DNA from: Lichtheimia corymbifera B2541
Lineage: Eukaryota; Mucoromycota; Mucoromycetes; Mucorales; Lichtheimiaceae
DNA: 64,000 bases
Assembly (NCBI GenBank): GCA_000697475.1
Contig: JNEU01001131.1
Coordinates: 62,001-126,000 of the forward strand
Direction of reading: 5' to 3'
Shown: in pieces, positions 11,993 through 23,572 of the stretch
Position numbering within the stretch: position 1 is the first letter of the stretch
Layout of the letters: every line of letters starts with the position of its first letter
Made by a program: the position numbers and the translations under genes
Notes under the pieces: generated by a model
What the model was told of the DNA's origin: nothing
The model's database searches: none
Seen by the model: only the letters and a program-made list of their open reading frames with translations

Positions 11993-12576
11993 AAGTTGCG
12001 ATTATTTCATACATACAATGAGCCCATATTCCAATCGTTGGATAGTGCTACAATGATGATATACAATGAACTCCCCGGATACACCCCCATATCACCCCAA
12101 AAAGACGATTGGGTAGTACCCCTTAATTGATGTACGTAAGGCGGGCTTGATTGCAAAAGGAAAGCTAAAGAGGAGAGAGAGTGTGTGTAAAAGATCACCA
12201 TGATGTCTCCCTCTTGATAATCCCAAAACTTGTATTTGCTCCTCTTTAATCCACGCACTCGGTATCCTAATCCCCTGATTTATGTTCCTCGCACCACCAT
12301 GTTCCTGTTATCCTTGAGAGGATCGTCGTGGTGATCACTGCTGTTTGCTCCTGGTGATTGTCAAACACGATGTTTGGATAGCCCATAATTGCTTTCCTGA
12401 TATTAGGGATTTGAAGTGCATGTGATTTCATGGTGAATCTTACGCCAGCTCGTGTGCTGTATTCCAACCTCGCGGTCAAAATCATGCAAGGACTGGGATA
12501 ATACTAGTCATTTAAAAATTCTTTCATTCTTCATCCAAGTCAACAAACCGCTCTTCCTTTCTCGTCTATCAATCTC
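11993..12576. other. intergenic, nothing certain
   Basis: The left part is probably the 3' UTR of the coiled-coil gene and the right part the promoter of the bZIP-like gene. A 72 aa minus-strand ORF (12267-12485) has protein-like composition but no recognisable domain and no confirmed start context; it is not called. Confidence 0.35.
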
Positions 12577-13044
12577 ATGGAGTTTTCTCAGTTGTTCACC
12601 TATATGGGGTCTCATCTGAAGAAGAGACGTCGCGTTGGTAAGCGATATGTAGATCATCAGCACGTGGATCTTGATGGGGATTTATGCAAGACGCGTTTTT
12701 ATTTTTCCCGAAACTAAGATACGTAACGTTATTACTGTAGCCCTTGAAAACGTCTCTGCTCGTGATGGTCAAAGTAAGTGCATGGCAGCTTGGGACCATT
12801 CAATGACTAAACGATTAACTTTATTTTAGTTACTACTAGCGCTCGTAAGTCTCAAGCCTCGACGAAGAGTTTATGTGTTTTTTTTTTTTACTTTTGGTCA
12901 TGGATGGATTCACTGACAGCTGCTGGTATGCTAATCATGCCATTCTTTAGCGCGTCTTTATATCCCTATTGATGTAGCATCCAATCCTACTCCGATATCA
13001 TCTCCATCACCACAACAACAGGAAGAAGAAGAAGAGGAGGAAGG

Positions 13045-13078
<34 letters not shown>

Positions 13079-13752
13079 CAACAACGACAACGACAACAGC
13101 AACAGGGATCATGTTCACCTTCTCCACCATCATCAACACCATCACCACAGGAAGAGGAGCAACAACAAATCCCATCTACTCCTCCATCACCATCACAGCA
13201 ACAACAATCACGTGGTCGTCGTCATCGCGTTTACGACGAAGCACGAACATTCGATGCCACGATAAGAGTAGGTAAAGCTCAAAGAAATTTGACATCCACT
13301 CATACGTGCATTTTTAGCGAAGAATACGACGCCACAATAATCTAGAACAAGAAAATCTAATCGCAAAGGCAAGATACCGACGACGCCAGGTTGCTGAATT
13401 GGCGGTTAAACTTGACATCATGGATACCGAAGAGCAAGATGCCCTGTTGCTCAAAAGGATGAATAAGATCAGTGCGATGGTTGTGACGATCATCTGGCGT
13501 TGTCACTATCAGCATCACGATGATAGTTGTCAGCTAGTGATCACGCGCTTGATGCAGGATGCTGATGTTAAGGTTGATGATGGTTTCTCAGTCATATGCA
13601 ACAATGTTGTTGAGCGACTTGTTCCTTATCAAAAAGCAACGTTGAACGCTGAATCACATGAATATAATGCCGACCATTTCATCTTCCTTGCCGCATGGGG
13701 TTCCGCAGTTTCTTATACTCACATTACTTTCGCTGCTATGGATTCCATTTAG
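12577..13752 (+). CDS. putative bZIP-like nuclear protein with acidic and glutamine-rich tracts
   Basis: Model of five exons: 12577-12637, 12741-12773 (33 nt), 12830-12844 (15 nt), 12951-13267 and 13318-13752, giving 286 aa. The middle carries an acidic run with Q- and P/S-rich flanks (about 13015-13200), typical of activation regions. It is followed by a basic segment: RRRIRRHNNLEQEN and then the spacing N-x7-R in NLIAKARYR, as in bZIP basic regions, leading into a leucine-containing helix (VAELAVKLDIMDTEEQDALLL) whose heptads are weak. The C-terminal 100 residues are hydrophobic and unlike known domains. A bZIP role is therefore suggestive only. The two tiny exons are supported by phase and consensus sites, but the region is the weakest part of the model. 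Confidence 0.5.
13022..13090 (+). repeat. purine-rich trinucleotide tract (GAA/GAG/CAA) inside the bZIP-like gene
   Basis: A low-complexity AAG/GAG run encoding a glutamate tract, followed by CAA/CGA repeats encoding Q/R. Such tracts vary in length between strains and are a likely site of slippage. Confidence 0.8.
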
Positions 13753-14106
13753 CTTGTATACATATATTCACACACACACACACACTAAATTGTGGTTTTT
13801 TGCTTATCATCTCAAATAGTGAGCATTATAGTAGCTGCTGCAATTAGTCGTATTTATTATCGTGTTCATGGATAATTCACATGCACCCATCATCATTCAT
13901 GCTCAGCTCGTATACGGTTGTTTTCTTGTCTTTGTATGTACAATCTTGGTTTCCATGCATGATTAAACAAAGCCCCAAGGTACTCATACAGTGTCAACCA
14001 CTGCTACTGTATTCGCATACCACATTTATTCCTTATGATTGTGAAGCTAACAAAGTGTATGCCATGTTCTCGTGTTTAAAAGGGTATGATTTATACAATA
14101 CAATGT
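13753..14106. other. convergent intergenic region
   Basis: Lies between the 3' ends of the bZIP-like gene and the globin gene, so it should contain both 3' UTRs. A CA microsatellite (about 13771-13785) is present. No gene is seen. Confidence 0.5.
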
Positions 14107-14748
14107 TTATTGAATGGTGCAAGCACCGCGTGTTTGATCTTCAATCATGACTTGACCAGTTTCAAGCTGGGACTGGAAACCCTGTTTCATGTAATAAACC
14201 ACATAGTTGAATGCATGTAACCATGCATCACGCATGGCGGGGCTAAACTCAGTGTCTAATCGTTGGTAGAGTGCAGATACTAATGCCGGGCCTACATGGT
14301 CGAGCATGTCTATTTGAATTTGGTGATGTACCGCATGGCGTGCACCCAATGCTTTAAGCTGTTCACACATCCACCGTTCTTCTTCCTCATCCAGTATTTG
14401 TTGTGTTTGGTGCATCTCACGCAGTGACTTGACAGCTCGGTAGCGTGCTGGAAGGATTGCGGGTGCCCGTACCACATAGGATACAATCCCTGTTAATGCA
14501 CGTGCCTGTCGTTTCACATTAGGAAAAAAAGTCGTCAAATTCGGATCCATTGCGAAAAGGGCTTCAAAGAAAGCATGATGGAAGGCTGCTGATGCAGAAG
14601 ATGTCGAGGAGGATAATAGTGTTGGACTGTCAATGCTATTGTTGTTGTTGATAGGTGTAGATAAAACACGTTCCCAGCTATCACGGATGACATTCAGCTG
14701 TGCTTGAGAAGGAGGTGAGGGAGGCTCATCGGCAATTTGGGTTGGCAT
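14107..14748 (-). CDS. single-domain globin
   Basis: Intronless, 213 aa. After a P/Q-rich leader of about 15 residues, the globin fold can be followed. The A helix is LNVIRDSWERVL; a Ser/Asn-rich insertion follows; B-E helices contain FEALFAMDPNLTTFFP; then VKRQARALTGIVSYVVRAP. The F-helix motif LKALGARHAVHH has His in the usual proximal heme-ligand position, followed by G-H helices DHVGPALVSALYQRL and AWLHAFNYVVYYM. Fungal single-domain globins of this size bind heme and are linked to oxygen or nitric oxide handling; no reductase domain follows, so this is not a flavohemoglobin. The last residues (TRGACTIQ) are polar. No signal peptide is seen, so a cytosolic place is likely. The physiological ligand is not shown by sequence. 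Confidence 0.85.
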   Translation of the reverse strand: MPTQIADEPPSPPSQAQLNVIRDSWERVLSTPINNNNSIDSPTLLSSSTSSASAAFHHAFFEALFAMDPNLTTFFPNVKRQARALTGIVSYVVRAPAILPARYRAVKSLREMHQTQQILDEEEERWMCEQLKALGARHAVHHQIQIDMLDHVGPALVSALYQRLDTEFSPAMRDAWLHAFNYVVYYMKQGFQSQLETGQVMIEDQTRGACTIQ

Positions 14749-15386
14749 GATAGCGTTTTAAATGGGAGGGAAAAGATGAAAAAGAATGAAAGGATCGGAT
14801 GGAGTATTGTTATTCGGCACAATGAATTGGTGGGTAACTTTTATACTTGTATTTCAAGCATTCATATGTACGACCCCGTGGGACCAATACCTCCGTGTGG
14901 GTTGCGTGTATCAACGTGTGTGCCTGCATTCTTATAACGATCATGATGATCATCACATTGCCAAAGGAGGCAAACTTTTTCTCCTCATGAGAGGGTTAAT
15001 ATATATATAAATATGCGCTTACATAGTACACTGACACTACCAAACATCCATTCACAAGCATAAAAGGAGAAAGCACAAGATTGAGATCGATCGAAACATT
15101 TTTTTATGGTGACACTACTACAAATGCAGGAGAGTGAAAAGAGAGATTAACATGAATAAAGGGGACAAGATAGTTAACAGGAGAACACAAAAACGTCATT
15201 AAACGGTGCGAGTGCAAAACTATAAATATAAAACCAAGCAAAAGGTTATGTGTGTGTGTACTGTGTATAGTAGATGTGAAGGTGTTTTTGTTGTATGAGT
15301 GAGAGAGTGAGAAAATGTGAATAATGGCGTGAGTGTGTGTGTGCGAGTGCGAGTGAATTGGGGAAAAAAGGATGAAGGGAAACTGT
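14749..15386. other. globin promoter and HMG-CoA reductase 3' UTR
   Basis: The left end is upstream of the globin start; a TATA-like run (ATATATATAAATA, about 15001) is present. The right part follows the stop codon of HMG-CoA reductase and contains GT-rich simple sequence (15248-15360). A long minus ORF here (15104-15688) is mostly UTR read in a shadow frame. No extra gene is supported. Confidence 0.5.
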
Positions 15387-18300
15387 TTATGACTTGATGC
15401 AAGATCCAGGGATAGGAGCAGGAACAGCAGTAGCGCGGTTATGAGCCATGTGAGCACGAACAAGATGACCAGCGGCAAGAGCGGCACACAATGACAATTC
15501 ACCAGCCATAACAGCAGCACAAATAATGCGTGCAAGACGACGAGCATTGTCACCAGGGTTGGTAGGATGGGGGCCACGTACACCAAGCATCTCAAGCACA
15601 GCCTGCTGCGGGGGAAGAGTGGTGCCACCACCAACAGTGCCCACTTCAATGCAAGGCATCGTACAAGAAATATGCAAGTCCTTGCCATCGTTCACAGCTG
15701 ACATTAAAGTCATACATTGGGAGCTCTCGACATTTTGTGCAGGGTCTTGACCAGCAGCAAGATAAATGGCAGTAAGGATATTGGCAGCTTGAGCGTTGAA
15801 TCCACCAACAGAGCCAGCCATTGCAGAGCCAACCAAATTCTTGTCCACATTCAATTCCACAAGAGCAGCCACAGTGGTCTTGAGCACCTTTTCAACGACA
15901 TGACCAGGAATGACAGCTTCAGCAACAACCGATTTGCCACGACCTTCGATCCAATTGATAGCTGCAGGCTTCTTGTCGGTACAATAGTTGCCTGATAATG
16001 ACACGATTTGCATATCGGGGAAATGTTCGCCAAGTACACTCAATGCCTTTTCACAACCCTTGGAAATCATGTTCATGCCCATAGCATCACCCGTCGTAGT
16101 AGTGAAGCGCACAAACATCAATTTGCCAGCCAAAGCCACCTTGAGCTTGCGTAAACGAGCAAATCTTGAAGTCGAGTTGAATGCCTCGGTAAGGATCGAG
16201 TTGCCTTCTTGTTCAATCCAGCGCTTGCATTCACCAGCACTGGTAATGTTGGGGAAGCTCAAACAAGGACCACGGGTCATACCATCAGCTGTAACAATCG
16301 TTGTTGCACCGCCACCATTGTTGATCGCCTTGCAGCCACGAGATGCGGATGCAACCAAACAGCCTTCAGTAGTAGCCATAGGAATGACAGTGTCAATACC
16401 ATCAATCTTCATAGGACCAGCAATACCCAATGGAAGAGGCATATAGCCAATCACATTCTCACAGCATGCGCCAAACACCTTGTCGTAGTGGTAATCCTTA
16501 AGAGGCAACAAGCTATGTTCCAATGTCTTGGTGACCGATGCACGCGAAATCAAGGCTCGACGCACAGAGACAGCACGCTCGAAATCTCCAAGTGTCTTTT
16601 CCAATGCGTAGGATGCGACTTTGCCGTTTTGTACCAGTTGAATCACTTCTTCGTCATTGAGAGCTTCAGGTGTCTTGATAAGTGCCAAGCATTCATCCAC
16701 AGAGCGAACCACATCCGTGCTAGGAGGTGGTGTTGATACAACAGCCTTCTTGGTAACGGTGGTGACAGCAGCAGCAGGAGCTTGTTGTTGAGGTTGCTTA
16801 TCGGTGCGTTGTTCCGTGGGAAGTTGTTTTGGTTGCTTAGCGACGTTGAACAAGTAGGTGTTGAGGAAAAGCGACACAAACAAACCAATAGCGAGCCATT
16901 GGCTGATCACGGGATGCTGGATATAGACGGCATAGATTTCAGATAAAGCCTCCAAAGGTCTGGTGATGGATTCGGGAACGAGGCTCTTGTTGGCAGAAGG
17001 TACATGGAAGACAACGGCAGGGAACACCTCCACAATCAAAGGAAGGGATGCTTGAGCTGATGCACGATGTTGTTCAAGCAAGCTGGATAGCACCGATGCA
17101 ATGCCAGGCTGAGTAACATCGACTTGTGGACCGGATTGGAAAGCAGTGCAGAACTCAAAAATGTGCATGGCGACAAATGCCACGATCTGTAAAAGCGTCA
17201 TATGAATAAACAAACAAACAATGATGCATAGCTTTCATCTGTCACATTACCATCAAAAGCTTGAGACGGCCAATAAAGGATCCATCCGATTTTTGTGAAT
17301 CTCTTGGTGTAGCATTGCTGCTATCATCGCTAAGAGCCTTGACCACAGCACGACGTACATAGCTCATGTTGGAAGGTGCCTGAGATTTCTTGTTGCTCTT
17401 GTTGCTGGATGTGTTACCGCTGATTTCCCGGATACGAGTCAACTATTTGTGTGTGTCAGTAAAAAGGAGGCTTTTTGTTGTTGTAAGTGGGTGGAAATAC
17501 ATACCTCGAGCTTGAGAGTCAACACGGCCGTGTACCAAGTAAATAGGAGCACGACATCATATGCAAGCAAGATAGCGGAAAGGAAACAGAATTCTCGAAG
17601 ACCAGCGATAGCGGACTTTGCACCCAAGGCAAGAACGCTGATCTCGATAACACAATCGCGAGCAATGGGCAATGCAACGGTATCCACAGCACGGATGATG
17701 GTTTCACGCACATCTTGGCGAGTCAATGGTGTTTCCTTGCTGAATTCAAATACTCGCTTGGTGAGCTTGTAGGGACGTTCAAAGCCGATAGTGACGACCA
17801 GGAAAGGAATAGCCTCGCTGCACAGGAATAGTTTAGTAAGGAACCATCTATAAATGACCCATGTTACACACAAATCAAACTTACGCCAAAACTACTGGAG
17901 AAGGTTGTACACCGATAGCGTGCACCGTCAAGAGGGCCAACATGAATGAAAAGAAACCATTCACCGTAACAGCGGATGCTATAGGATTGATTGGATTAGA
18001 GATATAAATTTGAGTGATAAGAAATGTAGCTAGCAACCTACCCAAGCTATAGCGAGATCCCATACGACGCATATTGACAAAGAGCGATACAAAAGTGATG
18101 ATCATCATGATGTAACCCGCCAGGATAACAAAGATATCGACATTATCGGCCATCTACCAAAACCAGTCTAGTGTGTGAGCGAGAGAGAGACTGAGTGTAC
18201 AATGGAAGAACGAGACTTACGTCGATCAATTCCTTGAGTCTAAAGACCACGTTGCGTGTAATGATGAAGAGCCATGCCAAGAGATTTTCGCCTTCTTGTT

Positions 18301-18898
18301 GATTTGCTTGAGAGACGAGTTCACCGGGTGGAAGACTATCGACCTTGTGAGCCCATTGACGAGCCAATTCACGACGAATGGATCCGGTAGCATCGATAGC
18401 ATAAGACAATACAACTTGGTCATCATTTTCCCAGCTGGGAAGAGCAGCACATTGATTCTCTTCAGTTTGGTAGCACAGACCATGAGCGTATGAAAATTTG
18501 TTGTTGGATAAGGCGGGTTCATCGGGTACAAACACTTGATTCTCAATCATGGATTGGAAACGATCCAAAGCTTCACCCTTATCATTGACGGCAAGTTGCT
18601 TGATGTGAATCTTGACCGCGTTCTTTGTGATCTCATCAGATGCAGGATAAAGTGAAAATCCATTGTCATTGGCTGAGGCATGTACGGTTGCTGGATAAAG
18701 GCGGGTACTTGTACCAGAAAAGATGTCGGAGGTACGCGCCAAGTTGTAGAGTGTAAAGTAGCTGAAAGACGCCAGGATTAAAACAGCAACGAACATCTCA
18801 ATCGGATTGCGAATGGACACCATGGCAGCGCGATGAACGCCTTTGCCCACCAGTGCAGACGACGACTTGAACGCAGTGGTACTTCGTGCAAGCGGCAT
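15387..18898 (-). CDS. hmgR: 3-hydroxy-3-methylglutaryl-CoA reductase (class I, membrane-anchored)
   Basis: Reduces HMG-CoA to mevalonate with two NADPH, the committed step to sterols, carotenoids and other isoprenoids, at the ER membrane. Six exons: 18221-18898, 18042-18153, 17885-17978, 17505-17817, 17251-17442 and 15387-17186, giving 1062 aa. The first span is near residues 30-50. Further hydrophobic segments in exons 2-5 form the sterol-sensing region (for example [19 protein letters not shown] read from the splice). Residues of about 460-640 include another span and a low-complexity linker. The catalytic domain (about 640-1062) has all four expected catalytic residues: Glu in [11 protein letters not shown], Lys in [11 protein letters not shown], Asp in GQDPAQN and His in [10 protein letters not shown], plus DAMGMNM and [12 protein letters not shown]. 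The sterol-sensing region suggests control of the protein by sterols; that is inferred from the family. Confidence 0.97.
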
Positions 18899-19165
18899 GG
18901 TGATGATGGAAAGAGGGGATCAGTTCCGCAAAGACCGAATCAATAAAGGCAAGTGTTGAAAAAGAAAGAGAAAGAAGAAGGAGAAGAAGCGGTTGTAGTG
19001 TTGAAACAACAGAACGCCAAAAGTGCCTGAAAAATGTGTCCTCTATTGTTGATCATTAGTAACGAAAACAAGTAGCATTTATATATGCTTTTTTTTACCG
19101 GTTGGGGGGAAAAGGGAAAGAGAGAGAGAGAGTGAGTGCACGTCCTGAAGATTACACAAAGAAAT

Positions 19166-19976
19166 ATGACTCGGAGTCCTTTATCGACTAGCCTCCCTTC
19201 CCTAACCTCTATTCCACCCCCCGATAAAGCAAGCCCGCCTGTACATTTACATCCCCAATGCCAACTTTTATCAAATCTTGCATCCTATGCACAATCCTGT
19301 TCCAGACAAATCTATGATGCTATCATCAAGTTTGAAACATCATTTGAACCCATTGTTACGGGTTGGCAACGGTTATTGTCCACCATGCAACAATATTATT
19401 ATTATATTATATCAGTCCCTTATGTTTCATCTTCACTTTCATTGTCTTTTTCAACAAGAACTTCCCACCATACTCCTTCCTCAAGGGGACTGATAATAAT
19501 ATATACATTTCTCTTATCATATTCATTCACCATTATCGGATACCTTGACCGATTCTAATTCCCCCACATGGATGTATGTGTATCACAGAAACACAACAAC
19601 GGTAATACTTCTACCCATGGCGGTCATGTTTGGTAATCAATGCTTGTTGTTGTTGTTGTTGATGCAATGCAATGTTGATGTTATAGAGTTCAATTGTATC
19701 AGATGGTCACGAAAAAACGTTAGGAGATGTGATGATGTGATTTGTCGCGGTCGTTGATATGTATTGCAGTTATCCCCTCTCATCTCATTGTCATGCAACC
19801 ATGTTGTGATCTCCTTAAAAATGCATAGTTTTACAACTTTTACAGGTTGGCCAACAGCTTTTCTGGCGCTACTCATCATCTCAGAACAAGAAGAACGACA
19901 ACCCGATTATTATGCATGGTACGGCCCATTACCCTTGTCGGATGAGAACGGGGCAATAAGGAGTACTAAGGATTGA
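19166..19976 (+). CDS. putative small membrane protein, exon structure unresolved
   Basis: The 5' part from ATG 19166 reads MTRSPLSTSLPSLTS and continues with a protein-like helix (SRQIYDAIIKFETSFEPIV). The 3' part has an in-frame junction of TTVILLPMAVMFG to WPTAFLALLIISEQEERQP across an intron with donor GTAATC (about 19633) and acceptor TTTTACAG (about 19845). This makes a hydrophobic span and a polar tail ending IRSTKD. How the 5' part connects to the 3' part is not clear; a non-consensus donor or another small exon would be needed. No family is recognised. These may also be two unrelated pieces. Confidence 0.35.
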
Positions 19977-20874
19977 AAATGTACATATGTATGTATCAAT
20001 GACACCCCAACCCCCTCTTTTTTTGTTTTCTTTGTTCTAACATAGAGCACAGCCAGCGGAGTGGCGCTTATGCGTCGGATCCAGTGATCACACAAGTAGG
20101 TGGATGGGCGTGCATCATTGTATAGCCTCAACGCATTCTTTATGATGTTTGCTTTAGGTATTACACACACACACACATGGCAATAATTCATTTACTTTTG
20201 ACGTGTAAAACTCTGTTTGCCACAAAGCTTCCCCTCCCCCAGAATGTGCATCCCATAGCATTCTATATGTATGTGCCAAGTCTTTCTCATCATCCCTGAG
20301 AACTCCATCCCCTGTTGTCACTTGACATTGTCAACACGCTATACGCATATGGATGCATTATGCGACCACTCGTCTTTTCCGATGGTTTGCCAATATGTAA
20401 TACTCTGCACCAAAAGCAGCTGCATCTTTTAAGCATTCAGAATTTTTTGATGATGATCGATGTATGTAGGTAAGATGACAATGCATCATGGATGCTTATG
20501 TATGGTTGATTGTAAAATAAGGTATCATTTATTCCTTTAATCCAGCATCTGAGAATCGAGATTAATGAACAAGATGGAGATGATAGCAGTGACAACAAAT
20601 GATACATAGGGGTTATGTACTACTACAGCAGCAGCCATGGGGAGGATGAGGAAGGGGGGGGTGGATGGCAATCTTAATCTTATATACTCATAAAGACAAA
20701 GACTTGTTATCCTGATACACTGAACAAGCCCAAGAGACAGAGAGATGGGATGGAGCTGCTATTGAACGAGTGAGATTTTGAGCTGGCTGGCGGTGAGTCA
20801 TACTTAGCTGCTACTACTATTAGCATTTTTAGCTATAATCAGATATACTCCTCTCTTTCTTTTTGACACCACAC
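19977..20874. other. intergenic, nothing recognised
   Basis: AT-rich sequence with a short CA run (20162-20176). The right end is the promoter of the acetolactate synthase regulatory subunit gene. No RNA gene, ORF with a domain or repeat partner was noticed. Confidence 0.4.
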
Positions 20875-22039
20875 ATGTTTCGCAACACACTGTTGGGTAC
20901 CTCGCGCCTTGTAAGCAACTCGATAAACATGACGAAGCGCCGTAATGCTCTCTCTCTCTCTCCCACACCATTACTGACGAGTAACATAGTCGGCAGTGCG
21001 ACAACAACAACAACAGTCTCTTGTCCATGCACAACGCCGGTGTCTTGCATCGGGACCAAAGTCAGCCACTTCCGCCATGGCATTCAAGAAGCACATTCGC
21101 CAACGACGATTTGGCCCTGTTCCATCGTTTCCAGGACCCTCTGTTGAAGAAGCCGTGAGCAACATTATCTATAATACGCCACCACCTACACGTGCCCCTG
21201 AAACTCGCCACATCCTCAACTGCCTTGTACAAAACGAACCTGGTGTCTTGAGTCGAGTCTCTGGCATCATTGCTGCACGTGGTTTCAACATTGAATCATT
21301 GGTTGTTGCCAATACCGAAGTGCCGGATTTATCTCGCATGACAGTGGTCTTTAATGGTCGAAACGTTCACATTGAACAAGCCCGTCGTCAATTGGAGGAT
21401 CTGGTAAGTCAGCCAACATCAATCATGAATGAATATCAATAGCCGTGTATATTGATGCATGGATTGCGTATGTATACGTAGGTCCCAGTGTGGGCTGTTC
21501 TCGATTATACAAAGACCAAATTGATCGAGAGGGAGTTGCTACTCATCAAGGTGTCCATTCTCGGCCCTGAGCACTTGCATGAACAATTGCCGACTGCCAA
21601 ATTCGACAATGATGTGGTATTTGAGGATGAAAATTTGAAGAACGCTGTGGAACTGGTACGTATACAATAGAGATACACTAAGGATCAAGGCGATTAACAA
21701 AACCGGTATCTATGATAGGTGGAGGAACAACAACAACCTTCTGGCAATTTGCGTCAAACCTTTTCACATTTACGTGCATTGACAGAGTTGTCTCGTTTGT
21801 TTGATGCCAAGGTGGTCGATGTATCATCCGATTCGATTGTCATTGAATTATGTGCCAAGCCAGGTCGTGTCTCATCGTTTATGAAACTTTGCAAGCCATT
21901 TGGTATCCTTGAAGCTTCTCGTACTGGTGTCATGGCAATGCCTAGATCCCCTGTTCATGATCATTATCAAGCACAAACCGAACACTCTTATGAAGATGAT
22001 TCACCCGCTGTTGATGCTACTATGCTTCCCCCCGGATAA
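20875..22039 (+). CDS. ILV6: acetolactate synthase (acetohydroxyacid synthase) regulatory small subunit
   Basis: Regulatory partner of the catalytic acetolactate synthase in branched-chain amino acid synthesis; confers valine feedback. Four exons: 20875-20910 (36 nt), 20990-21403, 21482-21655 and 21719-22039, giving 314 aa. The first 50 or so residues are rich in R, Q, S and A and lack acidic residues early on (MFRNTLLGTSRLSAVRQ), as in a mitochondrial targeting peptide. The N-terminal ACT domain is clear: HILNCLVQNEPGVLSRVSG followed by IIAARGFNIESLVV. The C-terminal ILVN/ALS_ss_C domain includes LRALTELSRLFDAKVVDV and KPFGILEASRTGVMAMPR. The first exon was chosen because it provides an ATG and joins in phase 0. 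Confidence 0.95.
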
Positions 22040-22328
22040 ACCTTTTTTACTACCACTCCAAATAGAGAGAGTTGCGTTTACACAAGTTGTTTATTGAGGG
22101 TGGGATTCTGTACAAAGAAAAACGAAACGTGAAATGGTTGTGACATGGATGGGGCGATGGTTGATGGATGGAATATATATGTGGGTGTGCGTTTACGTGT
22201 GTGGAAGATGGTTGACAATGCGCAAAAGAAAAAGAGGATGAGCATTTAAGAGATAAGTGGTGATTTTTTTGCAAAAAGACAAATGATGCAAATGGGATGT
22301 TGTAGGATCAATGGGATGATTTGTTGAT

Positions 22329-22703
22329 TTACTTGGAGCTGGTGTACTTGGTGACAGCCTTGGTACCTTCAGAGACGGCGTGCTTGGCCAATTCACCAGG
22401 AAGGATAAGACGGACAGCGGTTTGGATCTCACGGGAAGAGATGGTGGAACGCTTGTTGTAAGCAGCAAGCTTGGAGGCTTCAGAGGCAATACGCTCGAAA
22501 ATGTCATTGACGAAGGAGTTGAGGATGGACATGGCCTTGTTGGAGATACCAGTGTCAGGGTGAACTTGCTTCAAGACACGGTAGATGTAGGAGGAGTAGG
22601 TTTCCTTGCGGGTGACCTTGCGCTTCTTGTCACCAGAAGCCTTGACCTTCTTTTCGGTAGTCTTGGCAGGAGCCTTGCCAGCGGGAGCGTCTTTGGGAGC
22701 CAT
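22329..22703 (-). CDS. HTB: histone H2B
   Basis: Intronless, 124 aa. Core nucleosome histone that pairs with H2A. A lysine/alanine-rich tail ([19 protein letters not shown]) is followed by the conserved fold: [60 protein letters not shown] and the C-terminal helix [16 protein letters not shown]. The lysine in AVTKYTSS is at the usual ubiquitination site. It is divergent from the H2A gene and shares the 473 bp region between them. Confidence 0.98.
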   Translation of the reverse strand: MAPKDAPAGKAPAKTTEKKVKASGDKKRKVTRKETYSSYIYRVLKQVHPDTGISNKAMSILNSFVNDIFERIASEASKLAAYNKRSTISSREIQTAVRLILPGELAKHAVSEGTKAVTKYTSSK

Positions 22704-23176
22704 GTCGATGATAATAAAGTAGTAAAAGTTGGGGGAAGGGGGAAAAAGGAAACGAATGTGTAGGCTATATATATATAAAACTCATACAAATGAGATGGGG
22801 GGTGTGATGAGGAGTATCAAAGTGGGGGTGATAAAAAGAAAGTCAAAAGCAAACAAGGTGGGACGAAGAAAAAATGGAAACGCGCGTGTGGGTAGCGCGT
22901 ACCGCGTTGTAAAAAAAAGCGTGGATGTAAAAAAAAAGTGATGGTAAAACGCGCCCCTGAAACGCGGTCCATTCCAGCTGGTCCAAATTTTTTGTACAAT
23001 CGATGGGGTAGGAGAAAAAAAAAAAGTACGCGCGCGTATGGATTGTGTGAGATCGGGAAATGAAATTATTTGTCATGGCAACACGTATAAAAGCAGCCGG
23101 CTATGCAGCAACCAAAAAGGATTTCCCTTCTCTTTTTCTTACTTTTTCAACACTCACATTACTATTTTCTATCATC
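22704..23176. promoter_or_regulatory. bidirectional H2B/H2A promoter with repeated AACGCGGT and AACGCGCCC motifs
   Basis: The region between divergent H2B and H2A contains a TATAAAAG box for H2A (23086-23093) and a TATATATATA run on the H2B side (about 22766-22777). Near the middle are ACCGCGTT (22901-22908, the reverse complement of AACGCGGT), AACGCGGT (22961-22968) and AACGCGCCC (about 22948-22956). The same two strings recur in the H3/H4 promoter, which suggests binding sites for a shared S-phase regulator. The regulator itself is inference. Confidence 0.7.
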
Positions 23177-23572
23177 ATGTCTGGAGGCAAATCTGGAGGC
23201 AAATCTGCTGCTGGCGCCAAGTCGCAAACCCGTTCCGCTAAGGCCGGTCTTCAATTCCCCGTTGGTCGTATCCACCGTCTTTTGCGTCGTGGCAACTATG
23301 CTCAACGTGTTGGTGCTGGTGCTCCCGTCTACCTTGCTGCCGTTCTTGAATACTTGACTGCTGAAATTCTCGAATTGGCTGGTAACGCTGCCCGTGATAA
23401 CAAGAAGTCCCGTATCATCCCCCGTCACTTGCAATTGGCCATCCGTAACGATGAAGAATTGAACAAGTTGCTTGGTCACGTCACTATTGCTCAAGGTGGT
23501 GTTCTTCCCAACATCCACTCCAGCCTCTTGCCCACCAAGACCAAGAAGGCCGGTGCTTCCCAAGAGCTTTAA
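23177..23572 (+). CDS. HTA: histone H2A (canonical, with C-terminal SQE motif)
   Basis: Intronless, 131 aa. Core histone. The N-terminal tail is [19 protein letters not shown], followed by the fold motifs [57 protein letters not shown] and the acidic-patch segment NDEELNKLL. It ends GASQEL, the SQE/D motif phosphorylated in response to DNA breaks in fungi, where the main H2A also serves as H2A.X. The start ATG lies about 90 bp after a TATAAAAG box. An upstream in-frame reading is leader sequence. Confidence 0.98.
   Translation: MSGGKSGGKSAAGAKSQTRSAKAGLQFPVGRIHRLLRRGNYAQRVGAGAPVYLAAVLEYLTAEILELAGNAARDNKKSRIIPRHLQLAIRNDEELNKLLGHVTIAQGGVLPNIHSSLLPTKTKKAGASQEL

Noticed and set aside
12845..12950. 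Possible 6 nt micro-exon in the bZIP-like gene (12920-12925)
   Set aside because: Donor, acceptor and phase would allow it, but one 106 bp intron explains the same junction more simply and changes only two residues.
15104..15688. 194 aa minus ORF overlapping the end of HMG-CoA reductase
   Set aside because: Shadow frame of the reductase C terminus plus UTR simple sequence; the true frame is clear from catalytic motifs.
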